Positions 48,313 to 58,381 of a DNA stretch of 64,000 bases are shown here, piece after piece. Location of the stretch: NCBI RefSeq assembly GCF_001618005.1, contig NZ_LQXA01000008.1, positions 1 to 64,000 of the forward strand, in the 5' to 3' direction. Each line of letters starts with the position of its first letter. Position 1 is the stretch's first letter. This DNA comes from Clavibacter tessellarius (lineage in GTDB: Bacteria > Actinomycetota > Actinomycetes > Actinomycetales > Microbacteriaceae). The position numbers and the translations under genes were made by a program. Under the pieces are notes generated by a model, which was not told where the DNA came from, did no database searches, and saw only the letters and a list, made by a program, of their open reading frames with translations.

Positions 48313-49563
48313 ATGCTCTCCCTCGGGATCGTCGGCGCCGGACAGTTCGCCGGCCAGTTCGCCGCCCTCTTCAAGATCCACCCCGACGTCGATCGGGTCC
48401 TCGTCACGGACCTGCTCCCCGAGCGCGCGGAGGAGCTCGTCACCCGCGAAGGGCTCGACGGCGCCGTCGACTCCTTCGACGCCCTCCTCGAGACCGACGT
48501 CGACGCGGTCGCGCTGTTCACGCAACGCTGGACGCACGGGCCGCTCGTCGTCCGCGCCCTCCGCGCCGGCAAGCACGTCTACTCGGCCGTGCCGATGGCG
48601 GTCTCCGAGGAGGAGATCGCCGACATCATCGAGGCCGTCCGCGAGACGGGCCTCACCTACATGATGGGCGAGACGAGCTACTACAACCCCGCCACGGTCT
48701 TCGCCCGGAAGAAGGTCGCCGAGGGCGCGTTCGGCCGGATCTTCTACGCCGAGGGCGACTACGTCCACGACATGGACCTCGGCTTCTACGCCGCGTACCA
48801 GTACAGCGGCGGAGAGGACTGGAAGCGCACGGCGAGCTACCCGCCCATGCACTACCCGACGCACTCGATCGGCGGCGTCCTCGGCGCGATCCCCGGCCAC
48901 GCCGTGAGCGTCAGCTGCATCGGCGTGCGCGACGACCGCGGCGACGGGGTGTTCGACCGCGAGGTCAGCCAGTTCGACAACGACTTCTCGAACGCGACCG
49001 CGCTGTTCGAGCTCGACAACGGCGGCATCATGCGCATCAACGAGATGCGCCGCGTCGGCTACCCGTCGCAGATCCGCGAGTCGCGCTTCCGCTACTTCGG
49101 CACGGAGGCGAGCCTCGAGCAGATCGCCACGGTGAGCGTCTGGCAGGACAAGCACGACGTCACCGACATCTCCGAGGAGCTCACGACGCAGCCGAGCATG
49201 TCGCTCGACGACCCGTCGCTCGCGCACGTGGCGCCCGAGCTCCGCGAGGCGTTCGTCTCCGGATACGCGCCCGTGCACGACGAGGACCGGCTGCCCGCGG
49301 TGTTCCACGGCGTCCCGAGCGGGCACGAGGGCAGCCACCACTTCCTCGTGGACGACTTCGTGCGCGCGGTCGTCGACCGCACCCTGCCGCCCGTGAACGC
49401 CTGGGTCGCCGCGCGCTACACGATGCCCGGCATCGTCGCCCATCGCTCCGCGCTGCAGGGCGGCGAGCGTCTCGACGTCCGCGACTTCGGCGACGCCCCG
49501 GCCGACCTGCCGACCACGGCCCCGGCCGGCTCCGCGGATAGGATCGCAGCAGGATCCCGCTGA
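48313..49563 (+). CDS. Gfo/Idh/MocA family oxidoreductase
   Basis: NAD(P)-dependent oxidoreductase of 416 aa. The N-terminal Rossmann fold begins SLGIVGAGQFAGQFAALF, and the cofactor-capping AGKHVYSAVPMAVSEEE matches the EKP-like motif region, here VPMAV. The C-terminal beta-sheet domain has MMGETSYYNPATVFARKK and YPTHSIGGVLGAI, where the catalytic His lies. ATG at 48313 is preferred over the in-frame ATG at 48286 because GAAAGG lies 6 bases upstream. It is divergent from sugar importer cluster 1 across a shared regulatory region and precedes a LacI gene by 53 bp. It probably oxidises or epimerises the imported sugar. Confidence 0.88.
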   Translation: MLSLGIVGAGQFAGQFAALFKIHPDVDRVLVTDLLPERAEELVTREGLDGAVDSFDALLETDVDAVALFTQRWTHGPLVVRALRAGKHVYSAVPMAVSEEEIADIIEAVRETGLTYMMGETSYYNPATVFARKKVAEGAFGRIFYAEGDYVHDMDLGFYAAYQYSGGEDWKRTASYPPMHYPTHSIGGVLGAIPGHAVSVSCIGVRDDRGDGVFDREVSQFDNDFSNATALFELDNGGIMRINEMRRVGYPSQIRESRFRYFGTEASLEQIATVSVWQDKHDVTDISEELTTQPSMSLDDPSLAHVAPELREAFVSGYAPVHDEDRLPAVFHGVPSGHEGSHHFLVDDFVRAVVDRTLPPVNAWVAARYTMPGIVAHRSALQGGERLDVRDFGDAPADLPTTAPAGSADRIAAGSR

Positions 49564-49616
49564 CCGGCGCGACGTCGGGTCGCCGGGACCCGGTCGGGCA
49601 GGGAGGAGCGAGGCGC

Positions 49617-50686
49617 ATGGCGACCTCCGCCCCCCTCCCGCCCGACGGGTCCCGTCCCCGCGGCGCGTCCCTCCCCCGCGGCCAGGTCACCCGATCCGAC
49701 GTCGCCCGGTACGCCGGGGTCTCCACCGCGGTCGTCAGCTACGTCGTCAACAGCGGGCCGCGGCCCGTCGCGGAGGCGACGGCCGAGCGCGTGCGCGACG
49801 CGATCCGCGTGCTCGGCTACCGCCCGAACGCGAGCGCCCGCGCGCTCCGCACGGGCAGCACGCAGATGCTCGGGCTCGTGGTGCCCGAGATCGGCAACCC
49901 GCTCTTCGCCGAGATGGCGATCGCCGTCGAGCAGTGCGCGGCCCGACGCGGCCACGCGGTGCTGCTCGTGAACAGCGAGAGCGATCCGCAGGTCGAGCGC
50001 ACCCTGATCCGCTCGCTGACCGCGCGGCAGGTCGACGGGATCATCATCAGCACCGTGCAGCACGGCAGCGCCGTGGTCGACCTGCCGACGCTCGGCGTGC
50101 CGGTCGTCCTCCTCAACACCTTCTCCGCGCAGGACGGCGTCGAGACCGTGGGCGTCGACGCGCGGGCGGGCGCGCGCCTCGGGGTGGAGCACCTCATCGG
50201 GCACGGGCACACGCGGATCGGCCTCATCATCGGCGGGGCCGAGGTGGAGGCGCGCGAGCACGGCTGGCAGGACGCGACCCGGGCCGCCGGGCTGCCGGAC
50301 GGGCCCCTCGCCCGCGAGTCGTTCACCCGCGAGGGCGGCTACCGCGGCGCGCTCCGGCTCTTCGGCGGATCCGACCGGCCCACCGCGCTCTTCGCGAGCT
50401 CCGACATGCAGGCGATCGGCGCCCTCCGCGCGCTCGGCGAGCTCGGCCTGCGGGTCCCCGAGGACGTCGCCGTGGTCTCCTTCGACGGCACCGACGAGGC
50501 GGAGTACGCGGCGCCGCGGCTCACGGTCGTGCGGCAGCCGGTGGAGGAGATGGCGGAGGAGGCCGTGACGCGCCTCATCGCCCCGGATCCCGAGCGGGCC
50601 CCGCACCACGCGTCGTTCACGCCGACGCTCGTGATCGGACGGTCGTGCGGGTGCGCGGCTCCGGCCGAGGCGACGGCCGAGCCCGC

Positions 50687-50690
<4 letters not shown>
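49617..50690 (+). CDS. LacI family regulator, cluster 1
   Basis: Repressor of 357 aa. The HTH is at about 23-45 (VTRSDVARYAGVSTAVVSYVVNSG) and the hinge helix is NASARALRTGSTQMLGLVVPE. The periplasmic-binding-like effector domain follows, with SSDMQAIGALRALGELGLRVPEDVAVVSFDGTDEAEY. The C terminus carries CGCAAPAEAT, a short cysteine-containing tail. It is probably co-transcribed with the Gfo/Idh/MocA gene and is the natural candidate for the CTACACGTGTAG operator upstream of cluster 1. Its stop codon overlaps the convergent siderophore ATPase stop (CTAG). Confidence 0.92.
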
Positions 50691-51453
<763 letters not shown>

Positions 51454-51457
<4 letters not shown>

Positions 51458-52554
51458 GCGCGACCCCGGTTCCGCATCAGCAGCAGCATGAAGACGGGCA
51501 CGCCCACGAGCGCCGTGCCGACGCCCACCGGCAGCGGCGTCGGCGCGAACGCGAGGCGCGAGAACGCGTCGACCCACACCATGAAGACGGCGCCGAGCAC
51601 GATCGTGGCCGGGACGACGCGCGCGTGCCGCTGGCCGAAGAGCAGGCGCGCGGCGTGCGGCAGCACCAGGCCGACGAAGCCGATGGCGCCGGCGATGCTC
51701 ACGAGCGTCGCCGTGAGGAGGGCCGTGACCACCAGGAGGATCGTGCGGGTGCGGCCCACGTGGATCCCGAGCGACGACGCCACCTCCTCCCCGAACGCGA
51801 AGGCGTCGAGCGAGCGGGCGTAGGCCAGGCAGACGACCGCGCCGATCACGACCACGGAGACGCTGAGCCCGACCTCGTCCCAGCGCATGCCCTCGAGCGA
51901 TCCGAGGAGCCAGAAGGTGATGCCGCGCGTCTCGTCGGAGTCGGCGAACGCGAAGACCACGAGGGAGGTGAGCGCGGAGAACAGCTGCGTGCTCGCGACG
52001 CCCGCGAGGATCACCCCGGCCGTGCCCGCGGACGAGAACCGCGCGAGCAGCAGCACGAACCCGAAGGCCACGAGCGCGCCGATGAAGGCGCCGCCCGACA
52101 TGCCGATCGCGCCGCCGCCGAGGCCGAGCACCCCGATGAGCACCGCGCCCGTGGAGGCGCCGGAGGAGACGCCGAGCACGAACGGATCCGCGAGCGGGTT
52201 CCGCAGCAGCGACTGCAGCACGACGCCGCACAGGCCGAGGCCCGCGCCGCACGCCGCCGCGACGAGCGCGCGCGGGAGGCGCTCCTGCCAGACGATCGCG
52301 TCCTCGGAGACGCGCACCGGGATGCTCGCGAGCCCCGCGTGGTTGAGCAGGATGTCGCGCACGTTGACGAGCGACACGTCGGCCGGCCCGAGCGTGACGG
52401 CGACGCCCACCGAGAGCGCGAGCGCGACGATCCCGAGCACGACCAGCAGCCCGACGCGGAGCGCGTGCGGCAGGGCGCGCACCCGCGCGGCCGCGGCCTG
52501 GAACGGAGCCCGCGGGGCCGCGGCGCTCAGAGCTTCGCCCCGCGCGCGTCCCAC
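51454..52554 (-). CDS. Iron-siderophore ABC permease (FecCD family)
   Basis: Permease of about 366 aa with roughly ten membrane helices. LPRALVAAACGAGLGLCGVVLQSLLRNPLADPFVLGVSSGAS and AGAIGFVGLVLPHAARLLFG are classic FecCD motifs. Only one permease gene is present, so it should work as a homodimer. The start is uncertain: GTG at 52554 overlaps the binding-protein gene by 28 bp, and a second GTG at 52482 would remove 24 residues. Neither has a strong ribosome site; translational coupling is likely. Confidence 0.9.
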
Positions 52555-53582
52555 CAGGCCCGGATCTTCTCGAGCCCGTCCACGAAGCGGATCGACGGGT
52601 TCATCTCGGCGCCGTGCAGCGCCACCATGCGGTCCTCCTTCACGGCCGTGAGGTCGCGCGTGAGCGGGTCGCTCGTCAGGAAGTCGATCTTGTCCTGCAG
52701 CTTGTCGCCGGGGAACCGGTTCCGCTGGAGGTCGCCGAGAACGAGGATGTCCGGATCCCGGTCGACCACGTCCTCCCAGCCCGCGGCGATGAAGTCGTCG
52801 TGCACCTCGGGGTACGCGTCCGTGGCGCCGACCTGGCGCGAGAGCAGCGACGTGGCGCCGAACCCGCCGCCCATGTACGGCGTCTTGGTGTCGGCGAACC
52901 AGTACATGATCTTCGCCCCGCCGAGGTCCATGCCGTCGGTGGCCGCGGCCGCGCGCTGCTGGAGCGACGCGACGAGCGCCTCGCCGCGGTCCTTCACATC
53001 GAAGACCGCGGCCATCTCGCGGATCTCCTGGTACAGCGCGTCGACCGTGAGCGGCGTGGTGCGCTTGCCGCCGCCGTTGATGCTGATGTCGGAGTCGCAG
53101 TCCGTCGGCGAGAGGTAGGAGGGGATGCCCGTCTCGGCGAGCCGGTCGCGCGTGACCACGCCGCCGGTGCCGTAGTGGCGGCCGAAGGAGGCCGTGACGA
53201 AGTCGGGGTCCGCGTTCAGGAGCACCTCGTAGGTGGGCGCGTTGTCGGCGAGGCGCGGCACCTTCGCGTTCGCGTCGGCGAGCGAGTCGAGCACCGGATC
53301 CGTCCACGAGGCCGTGCCGACCATGCGGTCCTGGAGGCCGAGCGAGAGCAGGATCTCGGTGGAGTCCTGGTCGAGCGACACGACGCGCTGCGGCGCCCGG
53401 TCGATCGTGACGTCGTGGCCGCAGTTCGACAGCGTGAGCGGGTAGGTCGTCGTCCCCTGGCCCGTCTCGGCGACGGACGCGGCGGGCACCACCTCGGAGG
53501 CGCCGCATCCGGTGAGGGCGACGAGCACGAGGCCCGTCACGGCGGTGGCGGTGAGGCGGGCGAGGGCGCGAGCGCGGGGCAT
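52527..53582 (-). CDS. Iron-siderophore binding lipoprotein
   Basis: Type III (helical backbone) binding lipoprotein of 351 aa. The signal peptide ends in VALTGC (Cys 26). Core segments are APQRVVSLDQDSTEILLSLGLQDRMVG and YEVLLNADPDFVTASFG, the metal-chelate binding pattern, and a C-terminal FVDGLEKI helix. ATG at 53582 has AGGAGA 3 bases upstream. The upstream DNA carries a DtxR-type iron box, so it should be expressed under iron limitation. It is the first gene of the operon. Confidence 0.9.
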   Translation of the reverse strand: MPRARALARLTATAVTGLVLVALTGCGASEVVPAASVAETGQGTTTYPLTLSNCGHDVTIDRAPQRVVSLDQDSTEILLSLGLQDRMVGTASWTDPVLDSLADANAKVPRLADNAPTYEVLLNADPDFVTASFGRHYGTGGVVTRDRLAETGIPSYLSPTDCDSDISINGGGKRTTPLTVDALYQEIREMAAVFDVKDRGEALVASLQQRAAAATDGMDLGGAKIMYWFADTKTPYMGGGFGATSLLSRQVGATDAYPEVHDDFIAAGWEDVVDRDPDILVLGDLQRNRFPGDKLQDKIDFLTSDPLTRDLTAVKEDRMVALHGAEMNPSIRFVDGLEKIRAWWDARGAKL

Positions 53583-53633
53583 GGGTCTCCTGGGGTCGAG
53601 GCCGTCGGGCGGCCCGCGGGGAGCCGGGCCGCC

Positions 53634-53651
53634 GGTAAGCATAGCCTTACC
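53634..53651 (-). promoter_or_regulatory. Iron box (DtxR/IdeR-type operator)
   Basis: GGTAAGGCTATGCTTACC (minus strand) has perfect 6-bp arms GGTAAG/CTTACC around a 6-base centre and matches the actinobacterial iron-box consensus (AGGTTAGGCTAACC-like). It lies about 52 bp upstream of the siderophore binding-protein start. Confidence 0.75.
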
Positions 53652-53689
53652 TCACTGGCGGTTCGACCGCTCGCGCACAGCGGGCCGCC

Positions 53690-53857
53690 CTAGCGCCGCG
53701 GTCGCCGCGACACGACGCGGTAGACCACGGCGATGCCCAGCGTGAGGATGGCGAAGAGCACGAGCGACCACTCGGACCTGACGAGCGCGAAGCAGATCAC
53801 CTCGCAGACGCCGAGGACGAGGACGGCGATCCAGGTGGGGACGGGCTTGCGGTCCAT
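53690..53857 (-). CDS. Small two-span membrane protein
   Basis: Unrecognised protein of about 55 aa with two hydrophobic stretches (WIAVLVLGVCEVICFALV and WSLVLFAILTLGIAVVYRVV) and a basic tail. ATG at 53857 is chosen for its GGAG about 8 bases upstream; an in-frame ATG at 53905 would add 16 hydrophilic residues but lacks a ribosome site. The stop lies about 40 bp from the iron-box region of the upstream operon. No function is suggested. Confidence 0.5.
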   Translation of the reverse strand: MDRKPVPTWIAVLVLGVCEVICFALVRSEWSLVLFAILTLGIAVVYRVVSRRPRR

Positions 53858-54007
53858 GTCGGGGCTCCAGTCGTGACTGCGGCGACGATCGGGGGTGAGC
53901 GCCATCGGCAGCGCGGCGCTCTCGCGCTCCGACCCTAGGCGGGAGTCGTGGGCGCATGTCAACCGATCCACACCCGTCGAACGCCGACGAGAGATCGGGC
54001 CCCCGCG

Positions 54008-55027
54008 TCAGCGCCCGCGCGCCACCGTCGACCCGCGCACGATCAGCTCGAAGCCCATCGTCTCGGAGCGGAAGGCTCCCGCGTCCGCACCGCGCTCGAT
54101 CCGCTCCGCCAGCATCGCGACCGCACGGCGGGCGATGGCGCGACGGCCGGGCGACACCGTGGTGAGCGGCGGCTGCGCGAAGCGGGAGTCCTCCGTGTCG
54201 TCGAGCCCCGCGACCGCCACGTCCTCGGGCACGCGGAGGCCGCGCTCCTGGAGCATCCACTGGGCGCCGAGCGCGAGGGAGTCGTTGAAGCCGAACACGG
54301 CGTCGAGCTCGACCCCGTCGTCGAGGAGGCGGGCCATCGCGGCGGCGCCGGATTCGCGGCGCCAGGGGCCGGGATCCGCCCGCAGGCGCGGATCGAGCGG
54401 GATGCCGGCCGCGGTGAGGGCGTCCTCGGCGCCGCGCTGCCGGAGCGCGGCGCCCGACGGCTCGCCCGCGTCCCGCACGCCGATGAGCGCGATGCGTCGC
54501 CGACCGGTCTCGACGAGGTGCGCGACCGCGGCGCGCGCGGCGTCCCGGTCGGCGATGAGCACCTGGTCGGCGAGGCCCTCGAGGAAGCGCTGGCCGATCA
54601 TCACGAGCGGCACGTCCAGGTCGATGAGGCCCGCGTCCTCCTGGTGCAGGGCGAGCGGCTCGTAGATCACGCCGTCGAGCACCTGGCGGTGGAGGCCCGA
54701 GAGCGCGCCGATCTCGCGGTCGCGCCGCCCCGCCGTCGTCTCGACGAGCACGCTGAGGCCGAGCTCGTCGGCCGCGTCGATCACGTCCTGCGCGAGCGGC
54801 GCGAGGTACGCGCTGTCGAGCTCGGGGATCACGAGCGCGATCATGCGCGACCGGCCGGAGCGCAGGTTCCGCGCCGAGACGTTCATCCGGTAGCCGAGCT
54901 CGGCGACGGCCGCCTCGATCCGCGCCCGCGTCCCGTCGCGCATGTAGGGGTAGCCGTTGAAGTAGTTGCTGACGGTCTTGATGGAGACGCCCGCGGCGCG
55001 CGCGACGTCGCTCATGGTCGCCGCCAT
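54008..55027 (-). CDS. LacI family regulator, cluster 2
   Basis: Repressor of 339 aa. The HTH is at the very N terminus (MSDVARAAGVSIKTVSNYFNGYPYM), the hinge NVSARNLRSGRSRMIALVIPELD follows, and the effector domain includes FGFNDSLALGAQWMLQERGLRVPEDVAVAGLDDTEDSRF. It lies 77 bp after the last permease of sugar importer cluster 2 and is probably the fourth gene of that operon. It is the likely binder of the two TACATCG-type sites at 58327-58360, giving autoregulation and control of GH127. Confidence 0.92.
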   Translation of the reverse strand: MAATMSDVARAAGVSIKTVSNYFNGYPYMRDGTRARIEAAVAELGYRMNVSARNLRSGRSRMIALVIPELDSAYLAPLAQDVIDAADELGLSVLVETTAGRRDREIGALSGLHRQVLDGVIYEPLALHQEDAGLIDLDVPLVMIGQRFLEGLADQVLIADRDAARAAVAHLVETGRRRIALIGVRDAGEPSGAALRQRGAEDALTAAGIPLDPRLRADPGPWRRESGAAAMARLLDDGVELDAVFGFNDSLALGAQWMLQERGLRVPEDVAVAGLDDTEDSRFAQPPLTTVSPGRRAIARRAVAMLAERIERGADAGAFRSETMGFELIVRGSTVARGR

Positions 55028-55104
55028 GCGCTCCCCCTCGTGTCCGTGCGCGGTCCGGGTCGCCGCGCGCCGCCCCAGCCTCGCACGCGGGTCGGGCGTC
55101 GGCC

Positions 55105-56019
55105 CTACTTCACCGCGCCGCTGATGAGGCCGGCCACGTAGTACCGCTGCAGCAGCAGGTAGAGCACGACGCACGGGATCACCGTGACGGCGACGCCCGT
55201 CTGCATCAGCCCCCAGTCGACCGTGTTGTTCTGCCCGGCCGACAGGATGTTGAGGCTCACCGGCAGCGTGTACAGGCTCTGGTCCGTGATGAGGATGAGC
55301 GTCGCGAAGAAGTCGTTCCACGCCGAGAAGAAGGTGAGGAGCGCGGTCGAGACGACGCCGGGGATCGCGATGGGCAGCATCACTCGCCGCATCGCCTGCA
55401 GCGGCGTGTTCCCGTCGATGAGCGCGGCCTCCTCGAGGCTCGCCGGCACCGCCGCGAACGAGTTCCGCATCAGGAAGATCCCGAACGGCAGGTTGAAGGT
55501 CGCGAGCACGAGCGAGAGGCCGACGAGGCTGTTGTCGAGGTCGAGCTCGATGAGCGTCAGGAACAGCGGCGTGATGATCGCCTGGAACGGGATCATGAAC
55601 GTGATGAGCACCAGGAAGAACACGAGGTCGCTCCCCCGGAACGGCAGCCGCGCGAACGCGTAGCCGGCGAGCGTCGACACCACGACCGTGAGCGCCGTCA
55701 CCAGCAGCGACACGAAGACGCTGTTGCGGAGGCTCGTCACGAGGTCGAGGCCGCCGGTCGGCGTGAGCAGCCGCTGCAGGTTCCCGAGCCCGATCGACCC
55801 GTCCTGCGCGGTGAGCGCGGTGCCGAGCATGATCCCGAGCGGGTAGAGGAAGAGGAGCGCGACGCAGCCGCACGCGACGTACCAGGCGAGCCGCGGCATC
55901 GAGGCGCGGACGGCGCCGAGGCCGCGGGCGTCGCGGGTGCGTCCGGCGCGATCCGGGGACGGGCCGGCGGAGGGCGCGTCGGCGGCGGAAGCGGGGCGGG
56001 CGGGCGCGGAGGTGCTCAT
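55105..56019 (-). CDS. Sugar ABC permease (MalG-like), cluster 2
   Basis: CUT1 permease of 304 aa with an about 45-residue Ala/Pro/Ser-rich N terminus and six membrane segments. The coupling motif is SLEEAALIDGNTPLQAMRRVMLPIAIP, and it ends in YVAGLISGAVK. Its ATG overlaps the MalF-like stop (ATGA). No ATPase gene follows. Confidence 0.92.
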   Translation of the reverse strand: MSTSAPARPASAADAPSAGPSPDRAGRTRDARGLGAVRASMPRLAWYVACGCVALLFLYPLGIMLGTALTAQDGSIGLGNLQRLLTPTGGLDLVTSLRNSVFVSLLVTALTVVVSTLAGYAFARLPFRGSDLVFFLVLITFMIPFQAIITPLFLTLIELDLDNSLVGLSLVLATFNLPFGIFLMRNSFAAVPASLEEAALIDGNTPLQAMRRVMLPIAIPGVVSTALLTFFSAWNDFFATLILITDQSLYTLPVSLNILSAGQNNTVDWGLMQTGVAVTVIPCVVLYLLLQRYYVAGLISGAVK

Positions 56020-56966
56020 GAGTGGTCCGAGTTCCGGAGGAGCAGCATCTGGGCTGCGCTGACGAGGCCGAGGACGACCATGAGGATGATGGAGAGCGCG
56101 GCCCCGTAGCCGAGGTCGAGCCGGATGAACGAGGAGCGGTAGATCTCGTAGACCGCCGTGATGGTGCCGTTGTCCGGCCCGCCCGCGGTCATGATGTAGA
56201 ACTGGTCGAACGCCAGCAGCGACCCGGCCACGCTGAACACCAGCACGAGCGCCAGGGTCGGCCGGAGCAGCGGCAGGGTGATGTAGACGAACCGCTGCCA
56301 GCGCGTGGATCCGTCCACCTCGGCCGCCTCGTTCACCTCCTGCGGGATCGACTGGAAGCCCGAGAGCAGCAGCAGCATCTGCAGCCCCGCCGACTTCCAC
56401 GCGACCATGCTCACCACCACGAGGAACGCGGTCACCGGCCCGCCGAACATGTTCGTCGAGACGTCGACGAGGCCGAGGCCCGCGAGCGCCGTCATGGTCG
56501 GCCCGATCACCGGCTGCCACATGAAGAGGAAGAGGTAGCTCGCGGAGGCGAGGCCCACCACGACCGGCAGGAAGAAGATCGACTGGAAGACGCGGGCGGT
56601 GCGGGTGCGGCGCTGGATGAGGAGCACGAGCGCGAACCCGATCACGAGGAGCACCGGGGTCACGACCGCCGTGTAGACGAGAGTGAAGCCCACGGCCTTG
56701 AGGAACGCGGCGTCCTGGAACGCCTCGACGTAGTTCGCGAGGCCCGTGAAGGCGCGGTTGCCGAGGAGCGGCCACGTGTAGGTCGACATGGCGACGGTGC
56801 GCATCAGCGGCCAGATGAAGAAGGTGACGAGCATCACGACGGCCGGCAGCACCAGGAGGATCCCGGTGCGGCGCCGCCTCCGCGCCATGCCGCCGCGGTC
56901 GCGCACCGCGCTGCGGGCCGGGGACGCGACGGCGCCCTCCAGCCGGGTGATCACGGGTGCGGTCAC
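56016..56966 (-). CDS. Sugar ABC permease (MalF-like), cluster 2
   Basis: CUT1 permease of 316 aa with six membrane segments. The coupling motif is EVNEAAEVDGSTRWQRFVYITLPLLRP. It starts at a GTG that overlaps the binding-protein stop (GTGA). It forms the translocation channel with the MalG-like partner; an ATPase must be supplied from elsewhere in the genome. Confidence 0.92.
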   Translation of the reverse strand: MTAPVITRLEGAVASPARSAVRDRGGMARRRRRTGILLVLPAVVMLVTFFIWPLMRTVAMSTYTWPLLGNRAFTGLANYVEAFQDAAFLKAVGFTLVYTAVVTPVLLVIGFALVLLIQRRTRTARVFQSIFFLPVVVGLASASYLFLFMWQPVIGPTMTALAGLGLVDVSTNMFGGPVTAFLVVVSMVAWKSAGLQMLLLLSGFQSIPQEVNEAAEVDGSTRWQRFVYITLPLLRPTLALVLVFSVAGSLLAFDQFYIMTAGGPDNGTITAVYEIYRSSFIRLDLGYGAALSIILMVVLGLVSAAQMLLLRNSDHS

Positions 56967-58249
56967 TTCTCGTCCTCCTCGACGTAGACGACGGAGTCGA
57001 GGATGCGCTGCGCGTCGGCCTGGGCCTCGCGCTGCGCGTCGTCGATGCCGCCGCCGAACACGGACTGCGAGATCAGGTTCACCCAGACCCCGTTGTTGTC
57101 GTTGAACAGCTCGTTCTCGACCGGGCTGAAGGGCACGTGGCCGACGCGGAGGGCGTCCGCGAACACGGCATACCGCGGATCCTGCGGCACGTAGACCTCG
57201 TCGAGCAGGTCGGTGCGGATGGGCACGACCGACTGCTCGGCGAGGATCGTCTGCGCCTCGTCGCCCGTCGCCCACCGCACGAACTCCCACGCGGCGTCGA
57301 CGTCGTCGGACCCCTTGAGGATGGTGAGCGTGTCGCCGCCGCCGAAGGACGCGGAACCGCCGTCCTTCCCCGGCAGCGGGGTGACGCCGAAGTCGACCTG
57401 TCCGCCCGCGACGAGCGCGCCCATGGTGGCGGTGCCGTCGGCGATCATGCCGACGTTGCCCTGCTGGAACGCGGTGGCGGTGTTCGGGCCGGCGTCGGTG
57501 CGGGCCAGGGACGGCATGCTGCCGTCGGTCCACATGCCGCGCATCAGCTCGAGCGCCTCCGTCACCTCGGGGCTGTCGAGCGTGGCGGTGCGGCCGTCGG
57601 CGGTGAGCACGTCGCCGCCGCTCCCCCAGATCAGCGGCGTGAAGCCGAAGATGAGGCAGCCGCCGCACGCGCCGGGGATGGAGTAGCCGTAGGTGCGGTC
57701 GCCGAGCGCGGTGATGGCCTTCGCGGCCGCGCGGATCTCGGCGTGCGTCGTCGGCGGGCGCTCGGGATCCAGCCCGGCCTCGGCGAAGAGCGTCTTGTTG
57801 TAGAAGAGCACGGAGGCGTCGCCCGTGAAGGGGACCGCGTAGGTGCGGCCCTCGAAGGACGAGACGGACGCGTGCGCCGGGCTGAAGGCGTCGGCGTATC
57901 CGAGCGCGTCGACCCGGTCGGTGATGTCGACGAGGGCGCCCGCCTGCGCGAAGTACGGCGTGAACACCAGGTCGAGCGCGGCCACGTCGGGCGGGTCGCC
58001 GCCCGCGATGGAGGTCGCCAGCTTCTGCACGTAGCTCGGCGACGGCACGAGCGTGATCTCGACCTGCGTCTCGTGCGTGGCGTTGTAGGCCTCGGCGAGC
58101 GGCTCGACGAGCGCCTTCTCGTAGTCGCGGATCCAGAGCTGCACGGTGCCGTCGCCCGCGTCGCCGGATCCGGCGGAGCAGCCCGAGAGCGCGAGGCCCG
58201 TGATCATGAGGGTCGCCGCGGCGGCCAGCCTCGTCGTGGTCCGCTTCAT
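56963..58249 (-). CDS. Sugar-binding lipoprotein, cluster 2
   Basis: CUT1 solute-binding lipoprotein of 428 aa. The signal peptide ends in LALSGC (Cys 24). VQLWIRDYEKALVEPLAEAYNATHETQVEITLVP is the typical family 1 beginning, and YAVPFTGDASVLFYNKTLFAEAGLDPERPP follows. A CGGC motif (SIPGACGGCLIFG) in the middle is uncommon and could form a disulfide. GAGGAG lies upstream of ATG. It is divergent from a GH127 gene, so the imported sugar is probably an arabinofuranose oligomer or other arabinose-containing glycan. This is inference. Confidence 0.92.
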   Translation of the reverse strand: MKRTTTRLAAAATLMITGLALSGCSAGSGDAGDGTVQLWIRDYEKALVEPLAEAYNATHETQVEITLVPSPSYVQKLATSIAGGDPPDVAALDLVFTPYFAQAGALVDITDRVDALGYADAFSPAHASVSSFEGRTYAVPFTGDASVLFYNKTLFAEAGLDPERPPTTHAEIRAAAKAITALGDRTYGYSIPGACGGCLIFGFTPLIWGSGGDVLTADGRTATLDSPEVTEALELMRGMWTDGSMPSLARTDAGPNTATAFQQGNVGMIADGTATMGALVAGGQVDFGVTPLPGKDGGSASFGGGDTLTILKGSDDVDAAWEFVRWATGDEAQTILAEQSVVPIRTDLLDEVYVPQDPRYAVFADALRVGHVPFSPVENELFNDNNGVWVNLISQSVFGGGIDDAQREAQADAQRILDSVVYVEEDEK

Positions 58250-58326
58250 CGCGCTCCTCGTGTCCGTGATGCGTCGGCCCGTCGGGGCTCGGCCGCGAGG
58301 CCGCACGCACCGCCCTGGTGCCCTTC

Positions 58327-58371
58327 TACATCGTTGTACTAGATTATGTGCATCGATGTACAGCCCGTCAA
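58327..58371 (-). promoter_or_regulatory. Promoter of cluster 2 with two LacI-type operators
   Basis: Toward the importer, TTGACG (58366-58371) and CATAAT (58343-58348) are exactly 17 bases apart, a strong actinobacterial housekeeping promoter. Operator 1, TACATCGTTGTA (58327-58338), lies downstream of the -10 near the start of transcription. Operator 2, TGCATCGATGTA (58349-58360), fills the spacer. Their centres are 22 bp apart, about two helical turns. The region is shared with the divergent GH127 gene. Confidence 0.65.
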
Positions 58372-58381
58372 GAGGACCCCG

